Shown here: piece by piece, positions 24,846 through 35,785 of the stretch
Layout of the letters: each line of letters starts with the position of its first letter
Position numbering within the stretch: the first letter of the stretch is position 1
From: Cepaea nemoralis
Taxonomy: Eukaryota; Mollusca; Gastropoda; Stylommatophora; Helicidae
Assembly (NCBI GenBank): GCA_014155875.1
Contig: JACEFZ010028120.1
Coordinates: forward strand, 43,501 to 107,500
Length of the DNA stretch: 64,000 nucleotides
Reading direction: 5' to 3'
Translations under genes and position numbers: made by a program
The notes under the pieces: model-generated
Told to the model about the DNA's origin: nothing
Databases searched by the model: none
Seen by the model: the letters and a program-made list of their open reading frames with translations, nothing else

Positions 24846-25715
24846 CATCCGCTAACACCCACACATACCACTACCCACCAACAACCACTCAAGCACACCA
24901 ACCCAAACACACATTCTCCTCCCACACATCCCTCCCCACACCCACGCCCCATCCATACACACAACCCTCCACCCACCAACCCACTCATCTCCGCACCCAC
25001 CTACACATTGCCCACAAACCAACACCTCCCCACTCACCCATTCACATCCCCACACGCACACATCTCCCCACCTACACACTTCTCCCGTATTCCAACACAC
25101 ATATTCCACCCACCAACACACCTTCACAATCCACACATACACTCCCCATCCACACATTCCCTCACCCACATACAAACACCGACCCACACACACATCCCCA
25201 ACCCACACACCTCTTCCAAGCATATACACATCAGCCACACCCATCCTCCAACCCATACACACATCCCTACACCCCCTACACACATCCCCATACACCCATA
25301 CACATACACCCACCCACATATCCACACCTCCACCAACCAATACCCACACACATACCACACTGACACCCCCACCGACCCACTCACTTTTCCACCTAGACAA
25401 ATCCCTAATCCCCACACATAATCCCCCACCCACCAACACATCTCTTCACCGAACCACCCAGCCACATACATACCCCCACACATATACCCCCACACATGTA
25501 CCCCCACCCACAAACTCATCCCACAACACAAACACAATCCCCACATCTAGACACACACCTAATGCCTCAAATAATCACTGACGATAATGTGAACAAACTT
25601 CCACACTTTACATACACCTACACTGACGATTATCGTGAGCATTCTCACAAAAATGTAAGCAAATGGAGAGCAAATTATGCACATACATTGTGTAGCGTAA
25701 AAAAGTAGTGATGCG
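24778..25715 (-). mobile_element. CACCCA-minisatellite retroposon, copy 2, right half
   Basis: Begins as (CA)n, continues as CACCCACACAT-like units to about 25,560, then a conserved unique end: GAACAAACTTCCACACTTTA, TGACGATTATCGTGAGCATT, CATTGTGTAGCGTAAAA and TGATGCGATTCAA. The same end occurs at 62,330-62,476 and, inverted, at 30,333-30,450. Together with 13,107-13,817 this makes one full unit interrupted by element 3. Confidence 0.8.
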
Positions 25716-26230
25716 ATTCAATAAGTTGATTCCCAAAATTGACATAAACATGATGGAATAAGCAGGGCACACATTTTTGTCAGTACGTGTTAGAAAATCA
25801 AGTGGCAGTAATAATGATATGTATGATGAGAATACAGAACACATATGAACTGGAAACAATTAGGTATATTTTGATCCTGTGAAAAGAAGAGACATACTAA
25901 ACATAGACACAATGCACATTCACATACCTTACAAGTTAAGAAAATCCATCATACACAGGTGAAAAACAATGCGCGACTTATCCAAAAATGAGAAGTAATC
26001 AACAAATATAATACATGAAATAATAAAATTACAAATAAGTACAATAGGACAACAGAGGACGGCCGACGTTTCGATTCAAAGAATCTTTGTCAAGGACAGG
26101 CCATCACGAATAGATAAAACAAAGAAAGACAACAAAATAACACAGCTAAATGCAAAAATGGCGGTTGTATGGAACAGCACGTCATGACATACATGAGCTA
26201 AACCCTCTCTATCTCTCTTTCTTTAAAAGA
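25716..26230. other. AT-rich spacer with a Penelope-type hammerhead-like motif
   Basis: No coding frame. The minus strand at 26,061-26,100 reads CTTGACAAAGATTC, TTT, GAATCGAAACGTCGGCC: a 5-bp stem (GATTC/GAATC) followed by GAAAC and GTCGGCC. Penelope-like elements carry hammerhead ribozymes with CTGATGA, a short stem and GAAAC. Here the first box is TTGACAA, so the motif is degenerate. The segment may be a Penelope-like terminal-repeat remnant. Confidence 0.35.
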
Positions 26231-26627
26231 AAAATTTATTTCACACACACTAACTCTCTCGTTGCCTCATCCCCCACCCACACACCCATTCTCCACCCAC
26301 CAACACGCACCAACTCACATATCCTCCACCACCAACCCACACACCCCAAACACCCAACCAAACACACATCTCCCACTCACACACACCCCACCACCCGCAT
26401 ATAACCCCACACACCTCCTACAATCACACACATCTTCCCACACACACATACATCCCCCACCCATACACTCATCACCCACACAAATTTATCCACTCCCGGA
26501 CTGATCCCACAACCACTCAACCAACACATCCCCTACATACACATCAACACATACATCTCGCATCTACCCACCCACACTCACATAGCCAAACAACACAGCC
26601 AAACACACACCCCCCACCCTCATATAC
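26231..26627. repeat. CACCCA minisatellite array, copy 3, left part
   Basis: CACCCACACACCC-type units. Interrupted at 26,628 by LINE copy B and resumed at 29,087-29,165. Confidence 0.8.
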
Positions 26628-29086
26628 ATCCTTTAACCAGCATTTAGGAGCATTTCTGACTTCCAAGGCGCTGACCTCATCTGACAGAGGACTGACGAGG
26701 ACAAGGGCAAAGCCCTCTTTGAATGCTATCTAGAGCAGAACAACCAGACAGACATGGGAGGCCGAAATCTGGCCAAAGAGGTCACCTCAGACAGGTGCAA
26801 GGCCCAGAACACTTCGGATGAAGACACAGTGACAGTGAAAGAAATCAAGGCTGTGCTCCGACAATAAAAAAAGCAGCGCTCGAGGGCCTGATGGCGTAAG
26901 ATACGACGACATCAATAGGTGTACCGACAACGAGCTAGAGAAACTAGCAGACATGTACAACAACAATATAGGGAGTGCTAGCATCAAGGAGGAGTGGTTA
27001 CACAGCTATCTGATTCCCTTGCCGAAGCCTGACAAAGACCACAAAAAAATTCAGGGATATCGAATTGTAACCATGCACAATACAATAGGCAAGCTGCTGG
27101 ACAAGAAATTGCCATGAAAAAATCAAGCCAACTAGAGAGGCAAGATATTTTTCCACCTACCCTGGGTGGGTACCGCCCAAAAAGCGAAACCTGGACCAAT
27201 GCAGCAATTTTTGCCCATGATGTCTATGAAGGTTTCCACTCAGGCATTGAAACCTTTGCTGCAGCGATTGATCTTGAGGACGCGTACAACAGAGTACCGT
27301 TGGATTTTTTAATGCTTTAGCTTCTTGAACTTAAAGTAAGTCCATTCCTCCTTAGTTGGATCGCTGCAGCCCTCTTCCAACGGAAAGTAGTTTTTAGATG
27401 TGGCAGTTGGACGTCGGAACCAACAACAATATATCCTGGTCTACCACAGGGATCACCATTATCTCCGGTACTGATTAACGCCTACACAGTGAGAATCACC
27501 AGTGGGCAGATCACTGGACCTGGCAGGACATTGTCATATGCCGATGATGTTTTAGTGTATCGTCAGGGTAAGGATAGAGAGCAGGTTGCTGTGGAACTAC
27601 AAACAGAACTCAATCGCATAAGTACTTGGTGTGATGAAACTGGGGTCAACAATGGTCAACCCAACAAAGGCAACAGTGACTTGGTTCTCGTTGAATAATC
27701 ATATCGTCAACACTCCAACACCAAGTGTAAAGACTGTGTTTTCAGAGACGGTGGATAGAACGCAGGCAATGCATTATCTGGGGATACGGTTTGATCGAAG
27801 CATTGCTTATAATGAGCACATAGACCAGGCCAAGCGGGGTTTGCCTGCGATGCGGGTGATGGCGGCAGCAAACTGTGAGCAGCGCCATCTATGTCTTCTG
27901 TACGAGGGGCTGGTCATGTCTGTTTTTGGAGTATGCAATGGCAATCCTGACTCTCAGCCGTAAGCAGATAGAAAGGATGGAAAGGATACAGAATGAAGCT
28001 ATGCGCATTATTCTTGGATGTACAAGAGATACAGCATGCAGGGCGATGCGCTACCTTCTTGATTTTCCAACCATTGAAGAGAGAATACAAGTTTGCAGAG
28101 CACGCGCCTACCTCAGAGTTAACGCAAACACACAACATCCACTGCATAGTGAAATTATGAAGGTGAAGGGCAGCAGGTTAAAAAGAGGACGGTCGTGGAT
28201 GGGTCAAGCCGAAGACATTCTTTCAACAGGTGTGTTCACTTGAGGACTTAGAATCTGGCGAGGAGTGGGTACAAGTGCCAACAGATTTCTGCACATCCTT
28301 TTCAGTTTGCATCCAACTAGATAGAAAATGCAGACAAGAAAATCCGGCTGCTGTGGAGGCTGAAGTACAAGCGTTGATTTTCGAGAATTCGCTAGACGGT
28401 GATGCGGTCATCTACACAGATGGGTCGGTCGTCCGACATGTGAGAAGCTCATGGGCCTTTACGGCTCGGGCCGGAGGGAGAATTGTGAAGGAGGACTCTG
28501 GTGCTTTCACTGAAACCACAAGTAGCCTGACTATGGAAGTCATGGCAGTAAGTAAAGCAATAACATGGCTCGAGACACAGACATTCACTATGGCATGTTT
28601 CCTTAGCGACTCAATGAACATGATCAAGAGGATAGAGGAGGGGTCGATCCGAAGAGAATGGTTGCTGCCTCTGGAGCGGTCTCGGCTGGCAAAGATTAGT
28701 TTCATCTTCGTGCCAGGGCATGCGGGAGTACAAGGAAATGAGCGGGCTGACAAGCTCGCAGGTGAGGCTACGGTGGAGGGCGGACGCGGCATGGACCAGG
28801 CTGACATTCTGAATGCTCTACGAGAAGTAAGACTTTTGCGTGAAGCAAGTGATGACTGTGAATCTACAAACATTGCCAGACTGCGAGAACAGCAAATTAA
28901 AAGAGGGGTGGCCACACAAGAACACTACGCAGGAAGCCAAAGTAGATTGATAAACCAACACAGAACTGGCGTCGGTAGCCGCTACACGCTGCGGAATTTG
29001 CTGAGGAGGGGATCCGAGCACTTATGGACTGAATGGTTCGATGTTGAGGATGATCTTTCGACTAACTAACTAATATCCTTTAACCA
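26628..29086 (+). mobile_element. RNase H LINE (AACT-tail family), copy B, with 12-bp TSD
   Basis: The LINE body is 26,640-29,074, with the target duplication ATCCTTTAACCA at 26,628-26,639 and 29,075-29,086. It starts in the linker before RT (DEDKGKALFECYLEQNN), includes RT motifs in broken frames (ARGPDGVRYDDI; AAIDLEDAYNRVPLDFL at 27,114-27,320; YADDVLVYRQGKDREQ at 27,489-27,698), and ends with RNase H and a short (CTAA)n tail. It is the longest of the three copies at the 5-prime side but has many stops and frameshifts in RT. Confidence 0.9.
28230..29069 (+). pseudogene. RNase H domain of LINE copy B
   Basis: 279 codons. RNase H motifs: IYTDGSVVRHVRSSWAF (first Asp), SLTMEVMAVSKAI (Glu), ACFLSDSMNMIKRIEEG (Asp), VPGHAGVQGNERADKLAGEA (His and last Asp). 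All four acidic residues are present. The family uses this domain to remove RNA during second-strand synthesis. The frame joins the RT part only through a frameshift at about 28,220. Confidence 0.85.
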
Positions 29087-29165
29087 CCTGCACAACCCAT
29101 ACACAACCATGCCTCCCCGTCCACCCATACACCCTCACGCATCTCCCCTCCCACACAACACCCCA
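29087..29165. repeat. CACCCA minisatellite array, copy 3, right part
   Basis: Short continuation of the array interrupted by LINE copy B, ending at a GATA tract. Confidence 0.7.
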
Positions 29166-29935
<770 letters not shown>

Positions 29936-30164
29936 AGGCCAGAAGAGCGCAGACCACTCACAACCAAGACACCTGACATCCAAGCCAGACGGAACATTTC
30001 CACCACACCAAATCCGTACAATACGCCCTCTTTCACACAGGAGGGTGATAATTATGAAGATACGTTCCCTATTCTCCACAACAAGGAACAACCTAGCAGT
30101 AACAACAATGTGCCACCTCAGCCTCCTGTAAGCCGAGAATCAGAACGAGAGAGTTAGTGAGTGT

Positions 30165-30236
30165 GAGTAAGGGAGTGTGTGTGTGTGTGTGTGTGAGAAG
30201 AGAGAGAGATATAGAGCGAGGAGAGAGAGAGAGAGA

Positions 30237-30329
<93 letters not shown>

Positions 30330-30332
30330 TTG
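30165..30332. repeat. (GT)n and (GA)n microsatellite
   Basis: GTGTGTG then a long GAGAGA tract bordering the 5-prime end of retroposon copy 5. Confidence 0.95.
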
Positions 30333-32385
30333 AATTGCATCACTAATGTTAAAAAATGTATATGTACAATTTTTCTCCATTTCCTTTACAAATTTGCGAC
30401 AATGCTCACGACAATTGTCACTGTATGTGTGTGTAAAGTGTGGGAATTTGATCATAATAGTAGGTTGGGGGATGGGGGATGTTTGTGTGGATGGATTCGT
30501 GATGTGTGTGGGTGAGCTCAGGATGTGTGAGTGGGCGGGGTGGGATTGTGTGAGTGGGTGGGCGATTTGTGTGTGGGTTCGTGCGGGATGTATGGGTTGG
30601 CGGGGAATGTGTGTGTGGGTGGGGATATGTGTTTGGCTAGGTGGTTGTGGGTGAGTGGGTTGGAGGAGGATATGTGGGTGGATGATTGTTGGTGGGTCAT
30701 GGGATGGGTGGGGGTTATATGTGTGGGTGGGGAGATAAGGGTATGGGGATATGTGGTGGGTAAGAGATGTGTGCAGGTGGGGGTGGTTGTGGGATTGGGG
30801 ATGTGTGTGTGGGTGAGGGATGTGTATGGGTGTGTGATGTTTGGGTGAATGGGTGGGGAGTGAGTGTGTGTGAATGTGTTTGTGTGGGTGTGTGGGTGAG
30901 AGATGTGTGGGTGAATGTGTGTGGGGTATGGGGGATGTGTGTGGGTTGGGGGAGGGGTGCGTGATGGAAGTGGGTGACGGATTTGGGGAACAGTTTGTGG
31001 GTGGGGGATATGTCCGGCTGGGTGGGGGTGTATGTGGCTGGATGGAGGATGTATGTGTGGGTAGTGAGAGTGATTGTAGTTGGGGGATGTGTGGATGGGT
31101 AGGAGATGTGTGGAGAGATGTGTGTGTGGGTGAGGGATGTGTCTTTGGGATGTGTGTGGGTGTGGTGTTGTGTGGGAGGGGAGCTGGGTGTGAATAAAGG
31201 ATGTGTGTGTGTGTGTTGGTGGGGGTGTGGTTGAATGTGAGGGTGGGTGAAGGATGTGTGTGAGGGTGGGGATGTGTGTTTAGATGGCTGGTTGGGGTGT
31301 GTGAGTGTGGGTGGGTAGATAGGATATGTATTTGCTGATGAGTGGGTGAGGGATGTGTGGGTGTTAGTGGTTGAGGGATAATTACGTGTGTCTAGGGATG
31401 TGTGAGGGGATGAGTGTATGGGTTGGGGATGTATGTGTGGGTTGTGTGTGCGTGGATGGGAGGTGTGTGTTTGTGACTGGGGGATGTGTTGGTGGGCGGT
31501 GATGTGTGTGTATGGGTAGAGGTGTGTGGTTAAGGGATGTATGGCTGGGGATGGGTGGGTGGAGGATGTGTGGTTGGATTGAGGATGTGTGGGTGGGTGA
31601 TTGTATATGAGTAAGGGTGTGTGGTTAAGGGATGTTTGGTTAGGGGATGGGTGGGTAGAGGATATGTGGGTGGGTAGAGGATATGTGGGTGGGTGAGTGT
31701 GTGTAGGTTAGAAGATGGTGTGCGATGTTTGTAGGGGTGGGCTCGGGATCTGTGAGTGGGCTGGGGGAGATGGGAGAATATGTCGGTGGGTGCGGAATTT
31801 GTGTGTGGGTAGGTACGGGATATGTGAGTTGGCGGGGAGATGTTCGTGTGCGTGGGGGATGTGTGGCTGAGGAATGTGTGTTTGGCTGGGTGGTTGAAGG
31901 TGTGTGGGTAGAAGAGGATATGTGGGTGAGTGATTGTTGGTGGGTAATGGGACAGGTAGAGGATATGTGAGTGGGTGGGGAGATGTGTGTAGGTGGGTGG
32001 ATGTGTGTGGGGGATGTGTGGGTTGGGGAATGTATGTGTGCTTGGGGTGTGGGTGGATGGGATTTGTGGTGGGTGAGAGGTGTGTGTGGGTGGGGAGATG
32101 TGTAGGTGTAGGGATGTGGTGGATGGGTGGGGGAATGTATGTATGTGTGGGTTATGTGTGTGGTTCAGTGGGGGAGTTGGAGTGAATGGGGGATGTGTGG
32201 GTGGGTGGTGGATGTGTATCATAACATAGTAATATGCATTGTTTATGTTTACAAAATTCATTTGACAAACAATGTTTTTTTCCTATGCACTGTTGATGAA
32301 AGAAAGATGAGTGATTGGAAGTGCCGAATGTAAGACGGGCCTGCGTGCCCAATTTGTTACCCTTTGAAAATAAAGTCTGTTGGTT
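30333..32385 (+). mobile_element. CACCCA-minisatellite retroposon, copy 5, full unit, opposite orientation
   Basis: Sense orientation. 5-prime end TTGAATTGCATCACTAA, ACGACAATTGTCACTG and GTAAAGTGTGGGAATTTG; then about 1.75 kb of GGTGGGTGTGTGGATG-like repeat; then a 3-prime end with AAACAATG, GTAAGACGGGCCTGCGTGCC and the polyadenylation signal AATAAA at 32,369-32,374, followed by (GTTC)2 and (TC)n. It has the same two ends as copy 6 (60,433-62,476, inverted), so these define the full element of about 2.05 kb. No protein is encoded. Confidence 0.8.
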
Positions 32386-32387
32386 CG

Positions 32388-32465
<78 letters not shown>
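32386..32465. repeat. (TC)n microsatellite
   Basis: Pure CT repeat directly after the GTTC tail of retroposon copy 5. Confidence 0.95.
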
Positions 32466-32466
<1 letters not shown>

Positions 32467-32735
32467 TCTCTCTGAAGTATGTATGCAGGAATCTATGTAT
32501 GCGTTTATGAATGTGTTCGTGCACTTGTGTCTGGCTCTCTGTCTCTTCTGAGATCTGTATATTGAGAGCTGTTATGTGAGCTGTGATGAGAGTTGTGTAT
32601 TGAGAGATGAGTATAGAGAGCTGTATATCTACAGTTGTATAAAAAGAGCTGTGTATCGGAGCTATGAATGGAGAGCTTTGTTTGGTAATATTTTCCGTGG
32701 TTGATAATGTAGGCCTTCAATGTGAATAGACTTAC

Positions 32736-32927
32736 CTTCGACAGTGCAGGTGCGAATACAGGCACGTATTCTCCACCGATCTGAGGACGGCTGCCACCAT
32801 CTTTCTCCACCTGCTCCCTGTCATTGTAGTTGCCGTTCAAGACACAGTACAATTCGGCTAAGTTCTGCGAAAGTTCTGGATTGAAGTAACAAAAACGTTT
32901 GTTAGCTGTCTGACCCGTGCTGTACAC
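32736..32927 (-). CDS. Candidate host exon ending at a consensus splice donor
   Basis: The minus frame contains RFCYFNPELSQNLAELYCVL, NGNYNDREQVEKDGGSRP and QIGGEYVPVFAPALSK, then CGAAG|GTAAGT, a perfect 5-prime splice site at 32,736/32,735, phase 0. Codon use and composition differ from the AT-rich flanks, and the product has no repeat or transposon character. No clear acceptor is visible upstream (candidates after ATAAAG near 32,925 or GTCAGACAG near 32,905), so the left limit is uncertain. I do not recognise the family. Best candidate for non-transposon coding sequence in the window. Confidence 0.4.
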
Positions 32928-32936
32928 CTTTATTAT

Positions 32937-33160
32937 TGTACGTGTATTGTCTTGCGTATCTTACTTACATATTATATCTTACTTTATAATTTACTTATTT
33001 CAGGTGATCAAATCCTCCAGGTGATGTACTTTCATGTATCCACTTATTGTTGTCACTTAGTTCTTATGGATCATTACACTCTCTGTCTTCATGGTTATCT
33101 CAGTCTGTATATGGACATCTGTATGTTTCTCCTTAGTTCTTACTCTGTGTCGGTGTACGC
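32937..33160. other. No feature seen
   Basis: Spacer between the candidate exon and a truncated LINE; no motif recognised. Confidence 0.4.
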
Positions 33161-33889
33161 ATGTCTTGTATTATCATTCATCCGAAACAAAAGGCAGGGA
33201 GCATTCAGATAAATGGAATACCCCTAAGAGAAGATAAGGAACCAACATACCTTGGTGTAACATTCGACGACAGGCTGACATGGAGAAAACACATAAAAAA
33301 AGCAGTAGCAAAATCCAGAAGGAAAATTGCCATCCTGAGAAAGCTAACTGGAACCACTTGTGGAGCCAGTGGGAAAATAGTTAGCAAAGTTTATCAACAG
33401 AGCATACGACCACACTTGGAATACGGGTCAACTGCGTGGTGTTCAGCATCAAAAACTACATTGCAGGAGCTGGACAAGGTGCAAAATCAAGCTCTTAGAG
33501 TCATCACAGGAGGGATGAAATCAACCCCTATAGTAGCAATGGAGAAAATGGGGAGGACACAAGCTTTAAGAGAACGCAGAGATACAAAAACACTAATACA
33601 AGCAGAAAAGTTTCTCAGCTTGCCAGGCCACCATATGAAGAACAGATTTGAAAACTTAGCTATGGGGCGGTTGAAAAGAAGTAGTTTCATCCACCAGGCC
33701 AAACAACTCTGCAGAGAAACCATCAATCTTCCCACAGTTGATATCCCCCTGACAACTATTCCAGAGCGAACCCCGTGGAAAGATGAACATAGAATATCAC
33801 TACAAATCCAGTCAAAAGTGAGAGGAATATTTGACAAGGAAGAACAGAACAGTGTACATGCGCAGAACAGCCACTCTCAGCTTCCTTGA
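33161..33889 (+). pseudogene. C-terminal RT part of an RNase H LINE (family N), 5-prime truncated
   Basis: 242 codons covering the region after the RT palm: IHPKQKAGSIQINGIPLRED, TYLGVTFDDRLTWRKHI, IRPHLEYGSTAWCSASK, KVQNQALRVITGGMKSTP. This is the thumb and connection of jockey/I-type LINEs. The YADD palm is missing, so the copy is 5-prime truncated at about 33,160. A frameshift at about 33,835 (ATATTTGACAAGGAAGAACA) puts the RNase H domain in another frame. Confidence 0.85.
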
Positions 33890-34676
33890 TGACGAATACC
33901 CACAGGACCTCTGGATCCGAGTCTACACAGATGGGTCAGCACAAAATGCTGTTCGAAATGGAGGAGCGGGAGTGTATATAGAATACCCAAATAATACTAG
34001 AGACACGGCCAGAATTCCAACAGGAAAGTACTGCCATAATTATGATGCTGAAATTGAGGCAATCAAGATAGCCACAGAGAAATTACAAAATACCAGCCAT
34101 GGTACACAACCTGTGGTGATATTGACATATGCAAAATCCGTAATAGAGGCGCTCCTGTCTGGGAAATTGCCAGTTCTAAGGACACTACTTTCTGAACTTA
34201 GCAGTCATCGTAAGATCACCATACAGTGGATACCATCCCACTGTGGAATCCCCGGAAACGACAGAGCTGATCGATTGGCTAAGGAAGGAGCACAAGAAGA
34301 ACAACCAGATGTGCCTATTACATACCACCAAAAGAAAAGAATGATCAAATCAGTCAGAAGGCCACCAAACCTTACTCAAGACGACTACCACGTTATGGAC
34401 AGACCAGAACAGGTCATTCTTCTGCGCCTCAGAACAGGACACAATAGATTACGCAACCACATGTATACAAAATTCAAGATTGGTGAATCAGCCATGTGCA
34501 CATGTGGTTTGGCGTCGCAGACAGCAGAGCACATACTCCAGGATTGCCCAAACTACAACATATCCAGGCGAACCTTCTGGCCTATAGAGACAACAGTGGA
34601 AGATAAACTCTATGGACCGCTGAATGAACTAAAAAAGACTGTTAGATTCATACAAGAGACAACATTGCAGTTATAA
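33831..34676 (+). pseudogene. RNase H and C-terminus of the family N LINE
   Basis: 281 codons. RNase H: IRVYTDGSAQNAVRNGGAG (Asp), YDAEIEAIKIATEKL (Glu), then VILTYAKSVIEALLSG, where Tyr stands at the expected third catalytic Asp, and IPSHCGIPGNDRADRLAKEG (His, last Asp). The C-terminal CCHC-like end is CTCGLASQTAEHILQDCPNY. A (GAA)n-type tail follows at 34,697-34,712. Different family from copies A-C. Confidence 0.85.
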
Positions 34677-34712
34677 ACATAATTTAGGCGAACGAAAGAA
34701 GAAGAAGATCAT

Positions 34713-34930
34713 TCTCCTGATCGCCTTGTCTTTGATCCCGTTTGTTCCTACCTCTATTTCTGTCTTTGTATTGCATCATATCTATTTATGCATCTGTCTA
34801 TTTCTCTCTGCCTGCGCCACAGTCTCCTTATTTATATATTTCTCTCTATCTATATCTTTATTCCCAACTGCACAAGCCTCTCTACCTTTACACTTATCTC
34901 TGACACAAAAGGTGAGCTGCAAGGATATTT
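34713..34930. other. No feature seen
   Basis: T-rich spacer between the LINE tail and a SINE. Confidence 0.4.
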
Positions 34931-34942
34931 ATCATCGGGATT

Positions 34943-35211
34943 TTCTTTTTTTCTTTTTCTTTTTTTGTGTGTTGTTGTACGCATATCCTTTACAGGACAT
35001 CGCTGTCAACATCAGGATTTCTCAGCTGATTGTTGACTTCTTGGCAAGATTACGCTTAGTAGTTTGCCATTGCATTCTGAGCGACCGGCTCACTATCCCG
35101 TAAGTTACCAACGCGGCAAGAACCGCTACCGATTCTCGCGCAGGTTACATTCCTCATGTTGCTTTACGGGATTACGGAGAAAGATGTTAACCACTAGACC
35201 GGGAAGACGGC
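34943..35211 (-). mobile_element. tRNA-derived SINE, copy 1
   Basis: The minus strand starts with a tRNA-like head: box A-like CGGTCTAGTGGTTAAC and a decayed box B (GCGGTTCTTGCC). A shared body follows, and it ends in an A-rich tail at 34,943-34,970. It is flanked by a 12-bp target duplication, ATCATCGGGATT (34,931-34,942) and ATCATCAGGATT (35,212-35,223), one mismatch. The body matches SINE copy 2. Confidence 0.8.
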
Positions 35212-35429
35212 ATCATCAGGATTAGGCGATGTTTATTCTGAGCTTATAGTGCATCCAGGAGTCAGAAAATATCACATGATGGTGAAATCATTTGACGAGG
35301 ATGGACGCCATTCTGTATACATGTGTTTGATTGCATTACCATAGAAGGCACAGAACAATCTTAACAACAATAACACATTAACATCAATGAAACAGGTAAA
35401 GTATTTGACACAAAGATAAATACTGGTTC

Positions 35430-35735
35430 ATTCTTTCATTCATGACACATCTTGCACTCATATTCTCTTTGGCCTTCTATTCCTCTCTTCTCAGGCATAT
35501 AAACCTCCATGACGTTTCATGTGACCAAACTATTTCAATTTCCTTTATTTTATCGTCTTTAGTAGTCACGTTTCTTCAATAATCAGCTCCTGTCGTATGA
35601 ATGTATTTGTTCTTTTCTGTATCCAAGCTATTCTTAGAACTCGTCTATAACATTTATATTCAAAGGCATTTATGTGCTGTTCAGCTTGTTTAGTAAGTGC
35701 CCAGGTCTCACAGGCTTATGTTGCAATGGAAAAGA
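35430..35735 (-). pseudogene. LINE C-terminal fragment
   Basis: Minus-strand product with ACETWALTKQAEQHINAFEY, CYRRVLRIAWIQKRTN and further on KTIK, RKLK and FGHMKRHGGLYA, interrupted by stops. This is the typical post-RT end of APE-type LINE ORF2. Confidence 0.65.
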
Positions 35736-35785
35736 TGTGTGTTCTCAAAAATCTAAATTGTGTAGTTCTATCTATATGATTGAAG

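Noticed and set aside
33205..33837. Minus frames opposite the family N LINE
   Set aside because: Antisense shadows of a clear RT/RNase H reading frame.
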